Source: an uncultured Acidobacteriota bacterium
Lineage (GTDB): Bacteria; Acidobacteriota; Terriglobia; Bryobacterales; Bryobacteraceae
NCBI GenBank assembly: GCA_902826605.1
Contig: CADEFM010000007.1
Location: forward strand, 50,366-114,365
Length of the DNA stretch: 64,000 nt
Reading direction: 5' to 3'
This document shows, piece after piece, positions 18,509 through 26,942 of the stretch (positions are counted from its first letter, which is position 1; each line of letters opens with the position of its first letter). The notes beneath the pieces were generated by a model that did no database searches, was not told the DNA's origin, and saw nothing but the letters and a program-made list of their open reading frames with translations. Both the position numbers and the translations under genes were made by a program.

Positions 18509-19517
18509 GCCCACGGTGCGACGGCCACGAGTGGCCCTGGTGGGAGGCGATTCGCTGCTCGCCCGCGAACTTCGCGGACTGCTGGCTGAAACCAGTCCCG
18601 CGCCGGTCGTCGAATTGATCGCGGCCTCCGCGGAGAATGCAACGGTGCTGAGCGCGTTAGCGGACATGGAGGAAGACGACGTCGACGTCCTCACCCCTCT
18701 CAGCGAGAAATCCTTGGCCGGAGCACAAGTGGCATTTCTGGCCGGAACGCCCGCCTCCAGCCGGCGCGCGCTGAAGCTGAATCCCCCGGACGGACCGCTG
18801 CTCATCGATATTACCGGCGCTCTGGAAGATCAGCCTGGCGCGCGTTTGCGCGCCCCTACCGTCGAGCCGGGCTCGCACCCTCTGGAGAAACGCATCGAAG
18901 TCATAGCGCATCCCGCGGCAATCGCTATCGCAGCGCTGCTCGCGGTGATTTCGCGTCGCGCGTCCCTGCGGCGCGTGATTGTGCATATCTTCGAACCGGC
19001 CAGTGAGCGCGGCAAGAAGGGAATTGATGAGTTGCAGCAGCAAACCGTCGCGGTACTTTCTTTCAAGAAGCTCAAGACGGATGTTTTCGATGCACAGTTA
19101 GGCTTTAACCTCCTGGCTCGCTATGGAGAAGAAGCCCTGGAACCGCTAGAAGGCGTCGAACAGAGAATCGAAAAACACCTTGCGTCCCTTCTGGTCCCCT
19201 TTCCCGGCATCCCCATGCCCTCGCTGCGCTTGCTGCAGGCGCCAGTATTCCATGGGCACAGTTTTTCCGTTTGGCTCGAATTTGAAGAGAATCCTGGGCC
19301 CGCCGAATTGGTGAAAGTTCTGGAAGACGCGGGCTTGGATGTCCGAAAAGACGATCCGCCGTCCAACGTCGGCGTCACCGGGCAAACCGGCCTGAGCATT
19401 GGCGCCATCTCCATGGACTCGAATCATCCGCGGGCCTGCTGGTTGTGGGCGGTGTCGGATAATTTAAAGCTTTCCGCTGAAAATGCGCTTGCAGCCGCCC
19501 GTGAGAGTTTGCGATGA
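18501..19517 (+). CDS. Aspartate-semialdehyde-dehydrogenase-like protein without the catalytic Cys
   Basis: A 338-residue protein with an N-terminal Rossmann segment (V-A-L-V-G-G-D-S-L-L-A) and an Asd/ArgC dimerisation domain containing the family hallmark G-K-K-G-I-D-E-L. Where active Asd enzymes have N-P-N-C, this protein reads H-P-A-A (residues 137-140), so Ala140 replaces the nucleophilic cysteine. It is therefore unlikely to be a working dehydrogenase. The likely start is TTG at 18501, overlapping the pssA stop and preceded by a GGAG; GTG at 18516 is possible. It sits between pssA and lptE, away from lysine or threonine genes, suggesting a structural or regulatory job. Confidence 0.75.
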   Translation: MAEPTVRRPRVALVGGDSLLARELRGLLAETSPAPVVELIAASAENATVLSALADMEEDDVDVLTPLSEKSLAGAQVAFLAGTPASSRRALKLNPPDGPLLIDITGALEDQPGARLRAPTVEPGSHPLEKRIEVIAHPAAIAIAALLAVISRRASLRRVIVHIFEPASERGKKGIDELQQQTVAVLSFKKLKTDVFDAQLGFNLLARYGEEALEPLEGVEQRIEKHLASLLVPFPGIPMPSLRLLQAPVFHGHSFSVWLEFEENPGPAELVKVLEDAGLDVRKDDPPSNVGVTGQTGLSIGAISMDSNHPRACWLWAVSDNLKLSAENALAAARESLR

Positions 19518-20026
19518 AGACAGCGATGGCGCTTACGTTCGCGACGATTTTGACTTCCTGTGGTTATCACACCGCGGGACATGCGGACCTGATGCCGAAG
19601 AACATCCGCACCATCGCCATCCCCGCGTTTACCAACGCCACCACGCGCTACAAATTGACGGATCGCCTTCCGGAAGCGATTGCCCGTGAGTTCATCACGC
19701 GCACGCGCTATCGCGTCATTCCGGAAGCGGGCGCGGCTGACGCGATCCTGCGCGGCTCTATCATCAACTACTTCGCTTATCCCACGGTTTTCGACCCGGA
19801 GACGGGCCGCGCCAGCGCCGTTGAGTTTCGCGCTATCCTGCAGATCAGCCTGTTGGACCGGGTCTCCGGAAAAGTTCTCTTCAGCCGCCCGAGCATGGAA
19901 ATCCGCGAGCGCTACCAGATCTCTGTCACCGCCGACACATTTTTTGAGGAAAGCGATCCCGCGCTGGAACGCGCTGGCCAGCAAACCGCCCGCCAGGTGG
20001 TATCGGCGATTCTGGAAAATTTCTAG
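19514..20026 (+). CDS. lptE: LPS-assembly lipoprotein LptE
   Basis: A 170-residue lipoprotein with signal peptide and lipobox L-T-S-C-G-Y-H, giving a mature N-terminal Cys at residue 16. The body (I-R-T-I-A-I-P-A-F-x-N, then D-A-I-L-R-G, then V-L-F) matches the LptE fold that plugs the LptD outer-membrane LPS translocon. It overlaps the upstream gene by 4 bases and precedes holA by 11 bases, the frequent lptE-holA order in Gram-negative bacteria. Confidence 0.88.
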   Translation: MKTAMALTFATILTSCGYHTAGHADLMPKNIRTIAIPAFTNATTRYKLTDRLPEAIAREFITRTRYRVIPEAGAADAILRGSIINYFAYPTVFDPETGRASAVEFRAILQISLLDRVSGKVLFSRPSMEIRERYQISVTADTFFEESDPALERAGQQTARQVVSAILENF

Positions 20027-20037
20027 CGGTAACTGGA

Positions 20038-21114
20038 ATGACGCCGGATCAATTTCTGTCCCATCTTAAGAAGAACGGCCCCGCGCCGGTGTATCTCTTT
20101 TTGGGGCCTGAGCCTTTCCAACGCGAACGCTGCCGCCGTGCGCTAGTGGGCGCGGTGGTGGGCGAGGACCCCGGGGACCGGGAGAGCGGCTTCACGCGCG
20201 TGGACCTCAGTGAGACGCCCCTCGCGGTCGCGCTAGACGACGCTCGCGCCATGTCTTTGTTCGCCTCAAACCGGGTGATTTGGCTCGGCAGCGCTGAAGC
20301 GGTTCTTCCCCGTGGACGCGCGGTCCAATCGAATGACGACGAGGAAGGTGCGCCTCTGGGTGATGCCGCTCAATTGGCCGCGTACCTGCGCGAACCCACG
20401 CCTGGCACGACTGTGGTAGTCGAAGTCAGCCGCTACGGGTTTGAGGGCGACGACAAAGCCAAACTCGAACGCGCGCAGAAATTTTTCACGGCCGTGCCGG
20501 CTCAAGTAGAATTCCGGCCGTTTGCTCCGGAAGCGGCGCGCGCACTGGCGCAATCCCTCGCCAAGGAATCCGGTTTGCAGTTGGGATTGTCGGAGCTTGC
20601 TTTATTATTGGATGCCACCGGCGGCGATGCATCTCGGATCGAAGTGGAAATTGAGAAACTGCGGCTCCTGACTAACGGGGTTCGCAAGGTAATGGCGGCG
20701 GATATCGCCGCGCTGGTGCCCGATGCCCAGCAGGCCAATATCTTCGCGCTAGTGGCGGCCTTAGGCCGCAGTGACCGGACTCGCGCGCTGGAACTTCTGG
20801 ACACGCTTGCCCGTGACGGCGAGTATATGCCTCTGGCGCTCACCTTCCTGGCCACCCAGTTTCGCATGGCGCTGGTGGCGCGCGAAGCCAACGCGCGAAC
20901 CAGTTCCCAGATTCAAGCTCATTTCAACAAGCTGGGCGCGCGCATCTGGCCGGAACGGGCGCGGCAGATTGAACAAACGGTCGAGGCGTTTTCCAAAGAC
21001 AAGCTTGAGAAGGTGCTGGTGAAATTGTTTGACGCCGATCGGGCGTTACGTGACGCGCGGCCCGATGACCGGGTTGTAATGGAAGCGCTGATTCTGGCGC
21101 TCACCGTGGGCTAG
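20038..21114 (+). CDS. holA: DNA polymerase III delta subunit
   Basis: A 358-residue clamp-loader subunit. The start P-V-Y-L-F-L-G-P-E-P-F, the A-K-L-E-R-A-Q-K-F region, L-L-L-D-A-T-G-G-D-x-x-R-I-E-x-E-I-E-K-L, and the C-terminal collar domain are as expected for HolA. It ends the psd-pssA-Asd-like-lptE-holA run; the next gene is on the opposite strand 22 bases away. Confidence 0.92.
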   Translation: MTPDQFLSHLKKNGPAPVYLFLGPEPFQRERCRRALVGAVVGEDPGDRESGFTRVDLSETPLAVALDDARAMSLFASNRVIWLGSAEAVLPRGRAVQSNDDEEGAPLGDAAQLAAYLREPTPGTTVVVEVSRYGFEGDDKAKLERAQKFFTAVPAQVEFRPFAPEAARALAQSLAKESGLQLGLSELALLLDATGGDASRIEVEIEKLRLLTNGVRKVMAADIAALVPDAQQANIFALVAALGRSDRTRALELLDTLARDGEYMPLALTFLATQFRMALVAREANARTSSQIQAHFNKLGARIWPERARQIEQTVEAFSKDKLEKVLVKLFDADRALRDARPDDRVVMEALILALTVG

Positions 21115-21136
21115 ACGCCGCCCACAGTGGGTAGCG

Positions 21137-21718
21137 TTAGGGCACGCTGAGAATCTCGCCCCACATGATTTGATAGGCCTCCAGCACGCCGGTCATGCCG
21201 CGTCCGACGCGCACGAAGACGTGCTGATTCATGAGCGGCTCGCGTGCGGCCAGCCGCAGGCCGTTATGCGAATAGCTGGTGTCTGGGCGCAGGCGCAACA
21301 TGCGTTCTCCGCCGCGCGTTTTGACCGTGACCGACCCGCCATCTTCCTGGATCACCAAACCGGCAAGCGTGAGGGAACCCAGCATGGGCAACGGTTCACG
21401 CCGGCGAGTCGCGCTGGCGCGCTCCGCGGTGCTGTGGACCACGGAGAGCATCCGCGTGTAACATGCTCGCGTCCCTGGGCGGCGGTCTGAGAGCACTTCG
21501 ACAGGATCGCCCGCCGCTAGCTGGCCAGCCTGGATGGGCCAGCGGTCGCGTTCGAAGAACGTATGAGCGTCGTAAGCGCAATCGTAAATCACTCCGTCGG
21601 CGCGCCGCACTTCGAGCGAGCCGGCTTGAACGGAAAGAAGCCGCCCATGCGTGAAACCAACGGGTAGAGGCTCGGCTGAGGCGCAGACTGCGAGCACGGC
21701 GCTCAGAAGGATGCGCAT
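21137..21718 (-). CDS. Exported protein of unknown function
   Basis: A 193-residue protein with a short signal peptide (L-L-S-A-V-L-A-V-C-A-S-A) and then two similar beta-rich stretches, each pairing an L-x-V-x-x-x-G-x-x-x-V-R opening with an R-x-x-x-D-x-x-x motif. These look like repeated small OB-like or DUF5666-like modules. No catalytic motif is seen. It is divergent from the next gene across 39 bases holding a palindrome. Function not assigned. Confidence 0.6.
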   Translation of the reverse strand: MRILLSAVLAVCASAEPLPVGFTHGRLLSVQAGSLEVRRADGVIYDCAYDAHTFFERDRWPIQAGQLAAGDPVEVLSDRRPGTRACYTRMLSVVHSTAERASATRRREPLPMLGSLTLAGLVIQEDGGSVTVKTRGGERMLRLRPDTSYSHNGLRLAAREPLMNQHVFVRVGRGMTGVLEAYQIMWGEILSVP

Positions 21719-21729
21719 GAAGAGCCTGT

Positions 21730-21745
21730 CACATTATACAATGTG
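21730..21745. promoter_or_regulatory. Palindrome between divergent genes
   Basis: CACATT-ATAC-AATGTG is a perfect inverted repeat centred between two divergently transcribed genes. It covers a GTG that could start the rightward gene, and also includes a TATACA hexamer usable as a -10 box. A repressor at this place would control both genes. Confidence 0.4.
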
Positions 21746-21757
21746 CATAACAGTCTA

Positions 21758-22813
21758 ATGCTGGAACAAGCTTACGGCTGGCTTCTTCGTTCGGGGATTC
21801 AAGAGGCCGGTGGCGGAGTGGCGCGCTATTATCGTGCGGACCTCCAGAAGAATGCCCGAATCTCGTCGGAAATTACCGGCTATGTAGTGAGCGCCTTGGT
21901 GCATCTGCGGCACCTAGCCTGCGCCTGCGATGCCGATCGCGGCCGGGCGGCGGCCACGCATGCGGCGCGTTTCTTGACGCGCGAGGCATGGTCTGAGCGC
22001 GATTCCACCATTCCATTCGAACCCGGCTCGGCGCACGCATATTTCTTCGATATCGGCATTGTCGTGCGCGGGCTGCTGGCCGCTTGGCGCTTGACCGAGG
22101 AAGACGAATTCGGAGACCGTGCCAGCGCCGCAGCCCTTTCTCTCGCGTTTGATTTCCTGGGCGATGGTGCGTTCCATCCTGTAATCACCATGCCGGAAAA
22201 GCAGCCGCTCGATTACGCCGCCGCGAGTTGGTCGCGCAGTCCGGGATGCTATCAGTTAAAATCCGCGCTCGCGTGGAAAGATCTGCCCAATGGCTCAGGG
22301 CAATCGCGTCTCTTCGATGACGCCGTGGGGATGGCACTGAACACCCAGGAGCGCTTCCTTCCCGGTCATGGCGAACCGGAAAAGGTTATGGACCGTCTGC
22401 ATGCCTACTGCTATTTTTTGGAGGCGCTGTTGGCAGGTGGTGTCGCCAAAACGAACCAGCTGGTGCTTGAGAGGGGCATCGCTCGGGCTGGCGGGTTGCT
22501 GCGCGAAATCGCGCCGGTCTTCGAACGCTCCGATGTCTGCGCGCAACTCCTGCGCGTGCGCCTGATTGGGCATCATGCCTACGGTCTCAGATTGGATGAA
22601 ACCGCAGCGGCCGAAGAAGCCACGCAAGCAGCGTCGTACCAAGCGCAATCGGACGATCCGCGCATCAATGGGGGCTTCTGGTTTGGCCGCAAAGGTGGCG
22701 CGATGCTGCCACACATGAATCCAGTGTCCACTGTATTTTGCATGCAGGCGCTGGCCCTGTGGCGGGATCATCGTGAAGGTCGTTGGAAGTTCGACCTTCA
22801 GGATCTGATTTAG
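21758..22813 (+). CDS. Predicted alpha/alpha-toroid protein
   Basis: A 351-residue soluble protein built of repeated helix pairs with aromatic-rich loops (Y-F-F-D-I-G-I-V-V-R-G-L-L-A-A-W, L-H-A-Y-C-Y-F-L-E-A-L-L-A-G-G). The pattern resembles six-hairpin glycosidase or uronyl-hydrolase-like proteins, but no specific catalytic signature can be named. The ATG at 21758 is preferred over a GTG at 21743 that lies inside the palindrome. Convergent with queF, touching it at the stop codons. Substrate unknown. Confidence 0.55.
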   Translation: MLEQAYGWLLRSGIQEAGGGVARYYRADLQKNARISSEITGYVVSALVHLRHLACACDADRGRAAATHAARFLTREAWSERDSTIPFEPGSAHAYFFDIGIVVRGLLAAWRLTEEDEFGDRASAAALSLAFDFLGDGAFHPVITMPEKQPLDYAAASWSRSPGCYQLKSALAWKDLPNGSGQSRLFDDAVGMALNTQERFLPGHGEPEKVMDRLHAYCYFLEALLAGGVAKTNQLVLERGIARAGGLLREIAPVFERSDVCAQLLRVRLIGHHAYGLRLDETAAAEEATQAASYQAQSDDPRINGGFWFGRKGGAMLPHMNPVSTVFCMQALALWRDHREGRWKFDLQDLI

Positions 22814-23217
22814 CGCGTGCGTTTTCTTGCTGGGTGCGACCAGTTCGCCGTTACGCGGGTGTGCACGCCCCCGCGCGGCTGAAACTCGCCGGTGACCGTG
22901 GCGCGGATGGGTTTGGCGGCCTTCACCACGTCCGCCAGCATTTTATTCACGACGTTCTCCTGGAAAATTCCAAGATTGCGGTAGGCCAGCGTATACATCT
23001 TGAAGGATTTCAGTTCCAGGCACCATCTGTCCGGCACGTACGTGAGCAGCAGGGTTCCGTGATCCGGCAGGCCCGTCTTGGGACACACCGACGTAAACTC
23101 CGGCATCTCGATTTCGATCTCGTAGCCGGTTTGATACTGATTTGGCCAGCACTCGATGGCGGGCAGAATGTCTTTCACGCCGGCTTCGGCATGCTGGTCT
23201 GTGTATTGCTTGCTCAC
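22810..23217 (-). CDS. queF: NADPH-dependent preQ0 reductase
   Basis: A 135-residue enzyme of queuosine synthesis, reducing 7-cyano-7-deazaguanine to the aminomethyl form. The nucleophile is Cys45 in F-T-S-V-C-P-K-T-G, followed by the conserved P-D. The motif E-L-K-S-F-K-x-Y and the R-G-G-x-x-T end complete the short, single-domain QueF type. The GTG start at 23217 overlaps the upstream stop as GTGA; the frame stays open further but that is the neighbour's coding region. The other queuosine genes are not here. Confidence 0.92.
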   Translation of the reverse strand: MSKQYTDQHAEAGVKDILPAIECWPNQYQTGYEIEIEMPEFTSVCPKTGLPDHGTLLLTYVPDRWCLELKSFKMYTLAYRNLGIFQENVVNKMLADVVKAAKPIRATVTGEFQPRGGVHTRVTANWSHPARKRTR

Positions 23218-24440
23218 GCCGGAATCTCCAGGTTGCGGGCCAGCAGATCCAGGAACAGTCCGACGTCGGTGACCACGCCCACGGCCTGCCCCGTGCCGCG
23301 ATCGCTGACTTTGGTGGCGACCGCCGGATTGATATCCACGCACACGATTTTTACCCAGCTCGGCAGCATGTTGCCGGTGGCGATCGAATGCAGCATGGAT
23401 CCCAGGCACAAAACCAAACCGGCGCCCTTGAGCTGCGCGGCATAGGCGTCTTGCGCTTCATTCATGTCTGTAATGGTGTCCGGCAGCGGCCCATCGTCGC
23501 GCAGACTTCCCGCCAGCACGAAGGGCACACCCGCTTTCACGCATTCATACATCACGCCCGCGGTCAGGCGGCCGCGCTCCACTGCTTTCGCGATACTGCC
23601 CGCGTGGTAGATCGCGTTGATCGCGCGCATGTGATTGCGGTGGCCGTGTTCTTCCTGGCGGCCGTCGCTCTGGCGCACGCCGAGCGATGTGCCGAGCAGC
23701 GCCGCTTCAATATCGTGGACGCCCAGGGCGTTCCCGGCGAGCAGCGCCTGCACCCATCCTCCGCGAATGAGTTTTGCCATCGCCTGCGAGCCGCCCGTGT
23801 GAACGGTGACCGGCCCTGCCACCACGATGATCTTCTGGCCCGCGTCCCGGCATTGGCGCATCAGGCTGGCCACCTGGCGGACTGCCGTTTCCACCTGGCG
23901 CTCGGACGAAACACCATTGCTCATGAACGCGAATGCCAGCCGGTCGCGTTCCTTCGATTCCGGGATCACCCGAATTCCATGCATGCCGACCACCACCTGA
24001 TCGCCTGCCTTCAGATCGCGCAGCCGCCGGCACGCCGCTCTGCCCTCGCCCGCCGAGCCGCCCACCACCACCATGGCATCCATGCGCTGATTGTCCACGT
24101 CGATCCATTTGTGCTGGTGCCGCACCATGGTCCTATGATTCGTGGTGGAGTAGAAATCCTCCGGCGCGCAACAATCGCGCTCCACGGCGACCAGCACGGC
24201 GTCCCCGGAATCGGCCGCCGCGCAGCCCAAGCCGAGCAACTGGCTCAGCACTTGCTGCATGTCCGCTTCGGATTCGGTTTCCACCTTGAGCCGCAAATAG
24301 GAGTTATCGGCGTTGGTGCGGCCGATGCGGAAGTCTTCGACTTCAAAGCGGCCGTTAAACTCGACCACCGTGTCGAAGATCTGTTCCATCAGGTGCGAGT
24401 CGATGAGATGGCCTTGGGCCTCTACCACTTCCTGGTGCAT
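23214..24440 (-). CDS. TIGR00300-type (LOR/SDH-domain) protein, ornithine cyclodeaminase-like
   Basis: A 408-residue protein of the family first noted as the conserved region of plant lysine-ketoglutarate reductase/saccharopine dehydrogenase. Some members act as ornithine cyclodeaminases. An N-terminal domain of about 110 residues with F-R-I-G-x-T-x-x-D-x-S is followed by a Rossmann-like core with G-P-V-T-V-H-T-G-G, G-N-A-L-G-V-H-D-I-E and H-x-R-A-I-N. The specific reaction here is inference. It is translationally coupled to queF; no shared pathway with queuosine is known. Confidence 0.75.
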   Translation of the reverse strand: MHQEVVEAQGHLIDSHLMEQIFDTVVEFNGRFEVEDFRIGRTNADNSYLRLKVETESEADMQQVLSQLLGLGCAAADSGDAVLVAVERDCCAPEDFYSTTNHRTMVRHQHKWIDVDNQRMDAMVVVGGSAGEGRAACRRLRDLKAGDQVVVGMHGIRVIPESKERDRLAFAFMSNGVSSERQVETAVRQVASLMRQCRDAGQKIIVVAGPVTVHTGGSQAMAKLIRGGWVQALLAGNALGVHDIEAALLGTSLGVRQSDGRQEEHGHRNHMRAINAIYHAGSIAKAVERGRLTAGVMYECVKAGVPFVLAGSLRDDGPLPDTITDMNEAQDAYAAQLKGAGLVLCLGSMLHSIATGNMLPSWVKIVCVDINPAVATKVSDRGTGQAVGVVTDVGLFLDLLARNLEIPA

Positions 24441-24478
24441 AGGGATTCACCTTCAGAATAGCGTGAAAATGCGGCAGA

Positions 24479-24868
24479 TCAGTCCGCCGGCGCGCCTAGC
24501 CGATCCACCGCCAGAATGTATTCACGCACCGGATGCCCGCCGATCAGGTGTTCTTGAATGATCCGTTCCAGCACTTCCGGAGTGGCGGAGTGATACCACA
24601 CACCGTCCGGATAGACGACTGCAATGGGACCCTTTTCACAGACCTTAAGGCAATTCGCCTTGGTCCGAAACACGCAGTTCTCGCCGCGGATCAGGCCTGT
24701 TTCCGCCAGACGATTCTTCAGAAAACTCCACGCCGGATCGCTGACCTCGCGCGGGGCGCACTTGGGTTTGCTCTGTTCCGCGCACAGAAAGATATGGCGC
24801 GTCAGGCGTCCGATGCCCAGGATCTCAAGTTTGGCGCTCAGCTTCTGCTGCTCGTCTTGCGGAATCAT
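24479..24868 (-). CDS. Thioredoxin-like [2Fe-2S] ferredoxin
   Basis: A 129-residue protein with the cluster-binding pattern of the thioredoxin-fold ferredoxins: H-I-F-L-C-A near residue 29, a second Cys eight residues on, then C-L-K-V-C-E-K-G-P with a V-Y-P-D-G-V-W-Y strand. It lies 38 bases upstream of the LOR/SDH-domain gene on the same strand, possibly in one operon. Electron partner unknown. Confidence 0.85.
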   Translation of the reverse strand: MIPQDEQQKLSAKLEILGIGRLTRHIFLCAEQSKPKCAPREVSDPAWSFLKNRLAETGLIRGENCVFRTKANCLKVCEKGPIAVVYPDGVWYHSATPEVLERIIQEHLIGGHPVREYILAVDRLGAPAD

Positions 24869-24914
24869 TCTCTTCAGCGTACCGGATTGTGCTCCGTGCT
24901 AAGTTCTGTGTAGC

Positions 24915-25658
24915 GTGACCGGAACTTTCGAACTCACCACCATGCGCTTTCATTACGCGGCGGCGCGGCTAGCCCAATGGTCGCCGAACGTGTTGCGCGG
25001 GCAGGTTGGCGCGGCTCTGAAACGCCTGGACGCCGCCGCTTATGAACGGTACTTTGCCCCGCGCCCGGCGCCTGGCAGGGGGCCCAGTGGATTCGCCGAT
25101 CCTCCTCGGCCCTTCGTGTTGCGGCCGGGTCCTGCACTCCAGTTGGGGATCAACGTTTTTGACGAGAAAGCCGTGCCTCTGTTCGAGCGCGTGATGGCGG
25201 AACTCGGTGAAGTCGAGTCCTGCTCGGGGGCCGAGCGGATCGTTGTTTCCCTGGCTCCCGTGGAACGTGCGATCCGCCGCGTGCGCGTCCATTTCCTCAC
25301 TCCCACGGAATTGAAGGGCGCGGAAACGCCGGAGTTCGGCGCGCTGCTCTCCCGCATTCGCGACCGGGTGAGCACGCTGCGCGCGCTCTACGGCAAGGAG
25401 CCTCTGAATATGGACTTTCGCGCATTTGGGGAACGCGCCTTGCGGATTCACATGACACGCTGCGAACTCGCCACGGTGGAGAATTCGCGCGTCAGCAAAA
25501 ACACGGGTCAGCGGCATCCCTTGAACGGATTCACCGGGCTGGCCGAATATGAAGGGGATCTCGCGGAATTCGTGCCGTTTCTCGCAGCCGCGAAATGGAC
25601 CGGGGTCGGACGCCAGACGGTGTGGGGGAAAGGGGAGATTTCGTTTGAAGAGATTTGA
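24915..25658 (+). CDS. Stand-alone Cas6-like RAMP endoribonuclease
   Basis: A 247-residue protein matching the Cas6 family of pre-crRNA processing RNases in the C-terminal half: H-P-L-N-G-F-T-G-L-A-E-Y-E-G-D-L, then A-K-W-T-G-V-G-R-Q-T-V-W-G-K-G, which is the glycine-rich loop and terminal strand of the RAMP fold. The N-terminal F-E-L-T-T-M-R-F-H-Y segment fits the first strand, so the GTG at 24915 is kept over the ATG at 24942. No other cas gene and no repeat-spacer array is in the window; the neighbours are metabolic. It overlaps the following hydrolase gene by 14 bases. It may act on another RNA, or on a CRISPR array elsewhere. Confidence 0.7.
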   Translation: MTGTFELTTMRFHYAAARLAQWSPNVLRGQVGAALKRLDAAAYERYFAPRPAPGRGPSGFADPPRPFVLRPGPALQLGINVFDEKAVPLFERVMAELGEVESCSGAERIVVSLAPVERAIRRVRVHFLTPTELKGAETPEFGALLSRIRDRVSTLRALYGKEPLNMDFRAFGERALRIHMTRCELATVENSRVSKNTGQRHPLNGFTGLAEYEGDLAEFVPFLAAAKWTGVGRQTVWGKGEISFEEI

Positions 25659-26280
25659 GCGCGAGATGGTGCGCGGCTGGCTGCACGAACCGGCCGATAA
25701 CGCGTGCGGGCAAGGAATGGTCCTCACCCACGGCGCAGGATCAAATTGCGAATCGCCCTTGCTCACGGCGCTAGCGGCCGAATTTTGTGGCGCCGGATTT
25801 CACGTTCTTCGCTTTGATTTGCCGTATCGCCAGGAGCGTCCGCACGGTCCTCCGTTCCCAGCCGTTGCCGCGCGTGATCGCGAAGGGTTACGGCGCGCCG
25901 TGGAAGCCATGCGTGCATTGACTCCGCGGTACATCATCCTGGGAGGGCATTCGTATGGAGGGCGGCAGTCCTCCATGCTGGCGGCGGAGGCTCCAGAATT
26001 GGTGGCAATGCTGCTCCTGCTCTCCTATCCGCTGCATCCGCCGCGCAAGCCCGAACAACTCAGGACGGCGCATTTGGGAAACATCCAGACTCCCACGCTG
26101 TTGGTTCACGGCGCGCGGGATCCTTTCGGAACGCCGGCAGAGATGCGAGCGGCGCTGGCTGCGATTCCGGCGCGCCATCACCTAGTGGAAATCGAAAAAG
26201 TGGGTCATGAATTGAGACCCGATCTGGCGCCCGCTATACTGCGAGAGACCCTGTGCTTCGCGACCGCATCGAACAAGTAG
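25645..26280 (+). CDS. Alpha/beta hydrolase
   Basis: A 211-residue serine hydrolase of the dienelactone-hydrolase/KANL3-Tex30 kind. The oxyanion region L-T-H-G-A-G, the nucleophile elbow G-H-S-Y-G-G-R, the acid in H-G-A-R-D-P, and the histidine near G-H-E-L form a plausible catalytic triad. The likely start is TTG at 25645, 8 bases after AGGGGAG and inside the end of the Cas6-like gene; ATG at 25666 is an alternative. Its end overlaps yggS by 28 bases. Substrate unknown. Confidence 0.8.
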   Translation: MKRFEREMVRGWLHEPADNACGQGMVLTHGAGSNCESPLLTALAAEFCGAGFHVLRFDLPYRQERPHGPPFPAVAARDREGLRRAVEAMRALTPRYIILGGHSYGGRQSSMLAAEAPELVAMLLLLSYPLHPPRKPEQLRTAHLGNIQTPTLLVHGARDPFGTPAEMRAALAAIPARHHLVEIEKVGHELRPDLAPAILRETLCFATASNK

Positions 26281-26912
26281 AAGACCGCATCCAACGGGCC
26301 GCACAGCGCGCCGGACGCCAGCGCGAGGATATCACGCTCATCGCGGTCACCAAGAAATTCCCGCCTGAGATCATTCGGGAAGCTTACGATCAAGGATTAC
26401 GGCACTTCGGCGAGAACTACGTGCAGGAATTTGAAGCAAAACATCCCACGCTTACGGGTCTTGCCGATGCCAAGTTTCATTTGATCGGCCACCTGCAAAG
26501 CAACAAGACCCGCATCGCGGCGGGGATTTTCCACGTCATTGAAACCGTGGATTCCGAAAAACTCGCCCGGCGATTGAACGAAGCAGGCAGCTCGCTCGAA
26601 GTGATGATCGAGGTCAAGCTGTCCCCGGAAGATTCGAAAAGCGGCGTCGGTCCCCAGGAGCTGGCTGCGTTGGCCGCGGCGATTCGCGCCTGCGCGAATC
26701 TCAAGCTCACGGGACTGATGACGATGCCTCCCTGGAGCGACGACCCCGAACAGACGCGGCCCTATTTTCGCCGCTTGGCCGCGCTGGCGCGCGAGCACGG
26801 TTTGGCGCGGATCTCCATGGGGATGTCCCACGATTTCGAAGTGGCCATTGACGAAGGCGCCACGCACATTCGCGTTGGGCAGGCTTTGTTTGGTCCGCGG
26901 CCCAAACTCTGA
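26253..26912 (+). CDS. YggS/PLPBP family PLP-homeostasis protein
   Basis: A 219-residue single-domain PLP-binding TIM-barrel protein. The PLP lysine is in L-I-A-V-T-K-K-F; F-G-E-N-Y-V-Q-E, H-L-I-G-H-L-Q-S-N-K, G-L-M-T-M-P and M-G-M-S-H-D-F are all diagnostic (most relatives have S-D in the last motif; here it is S-H-D). Family members buffer PLP and have no known catalytic activity. The GTG start lies inside the upstream hydrolase gene. Confidence 0.92.
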   Translation: MLRDRIEQVEDRIQRAAQRAGRQREDITLIAVTKKFPPEIIREAYDQGLRHFGENYVQEFEAKHPTLTGLADAKFHLIGHLQSNKTRIAAGIFHVIETVDSEKLARRLNEAGSSLEVMIEVKLSPEDSKSGVGPQELAALAAAIRACANLKLTGLMTMPPWSDDPEQTRPYFRRLAALAREHGLARISMGMSHDFEVAIDEGATHIRVGQALFGPRPKL

Positions 26913-26942
26913 CCGCCGCAGGCGTTCTGTTAGACTACCGCC

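Noticed and set aside
23142..24461. Long plus-strand open frame of about 440 codons opposite the LOR/SDH-domain gene
   Set aside because: His/Arg/Ala-rich, no domain, exactly antisense to a clear conserved gene; a GC-rich shadow.
24400..26300. CRISPR array or other cas genes near the Cas6-like gene
   Set aside because: No regularly spaced repeat and no Cas1, Cas2 or effector homologue was seen on either strand.
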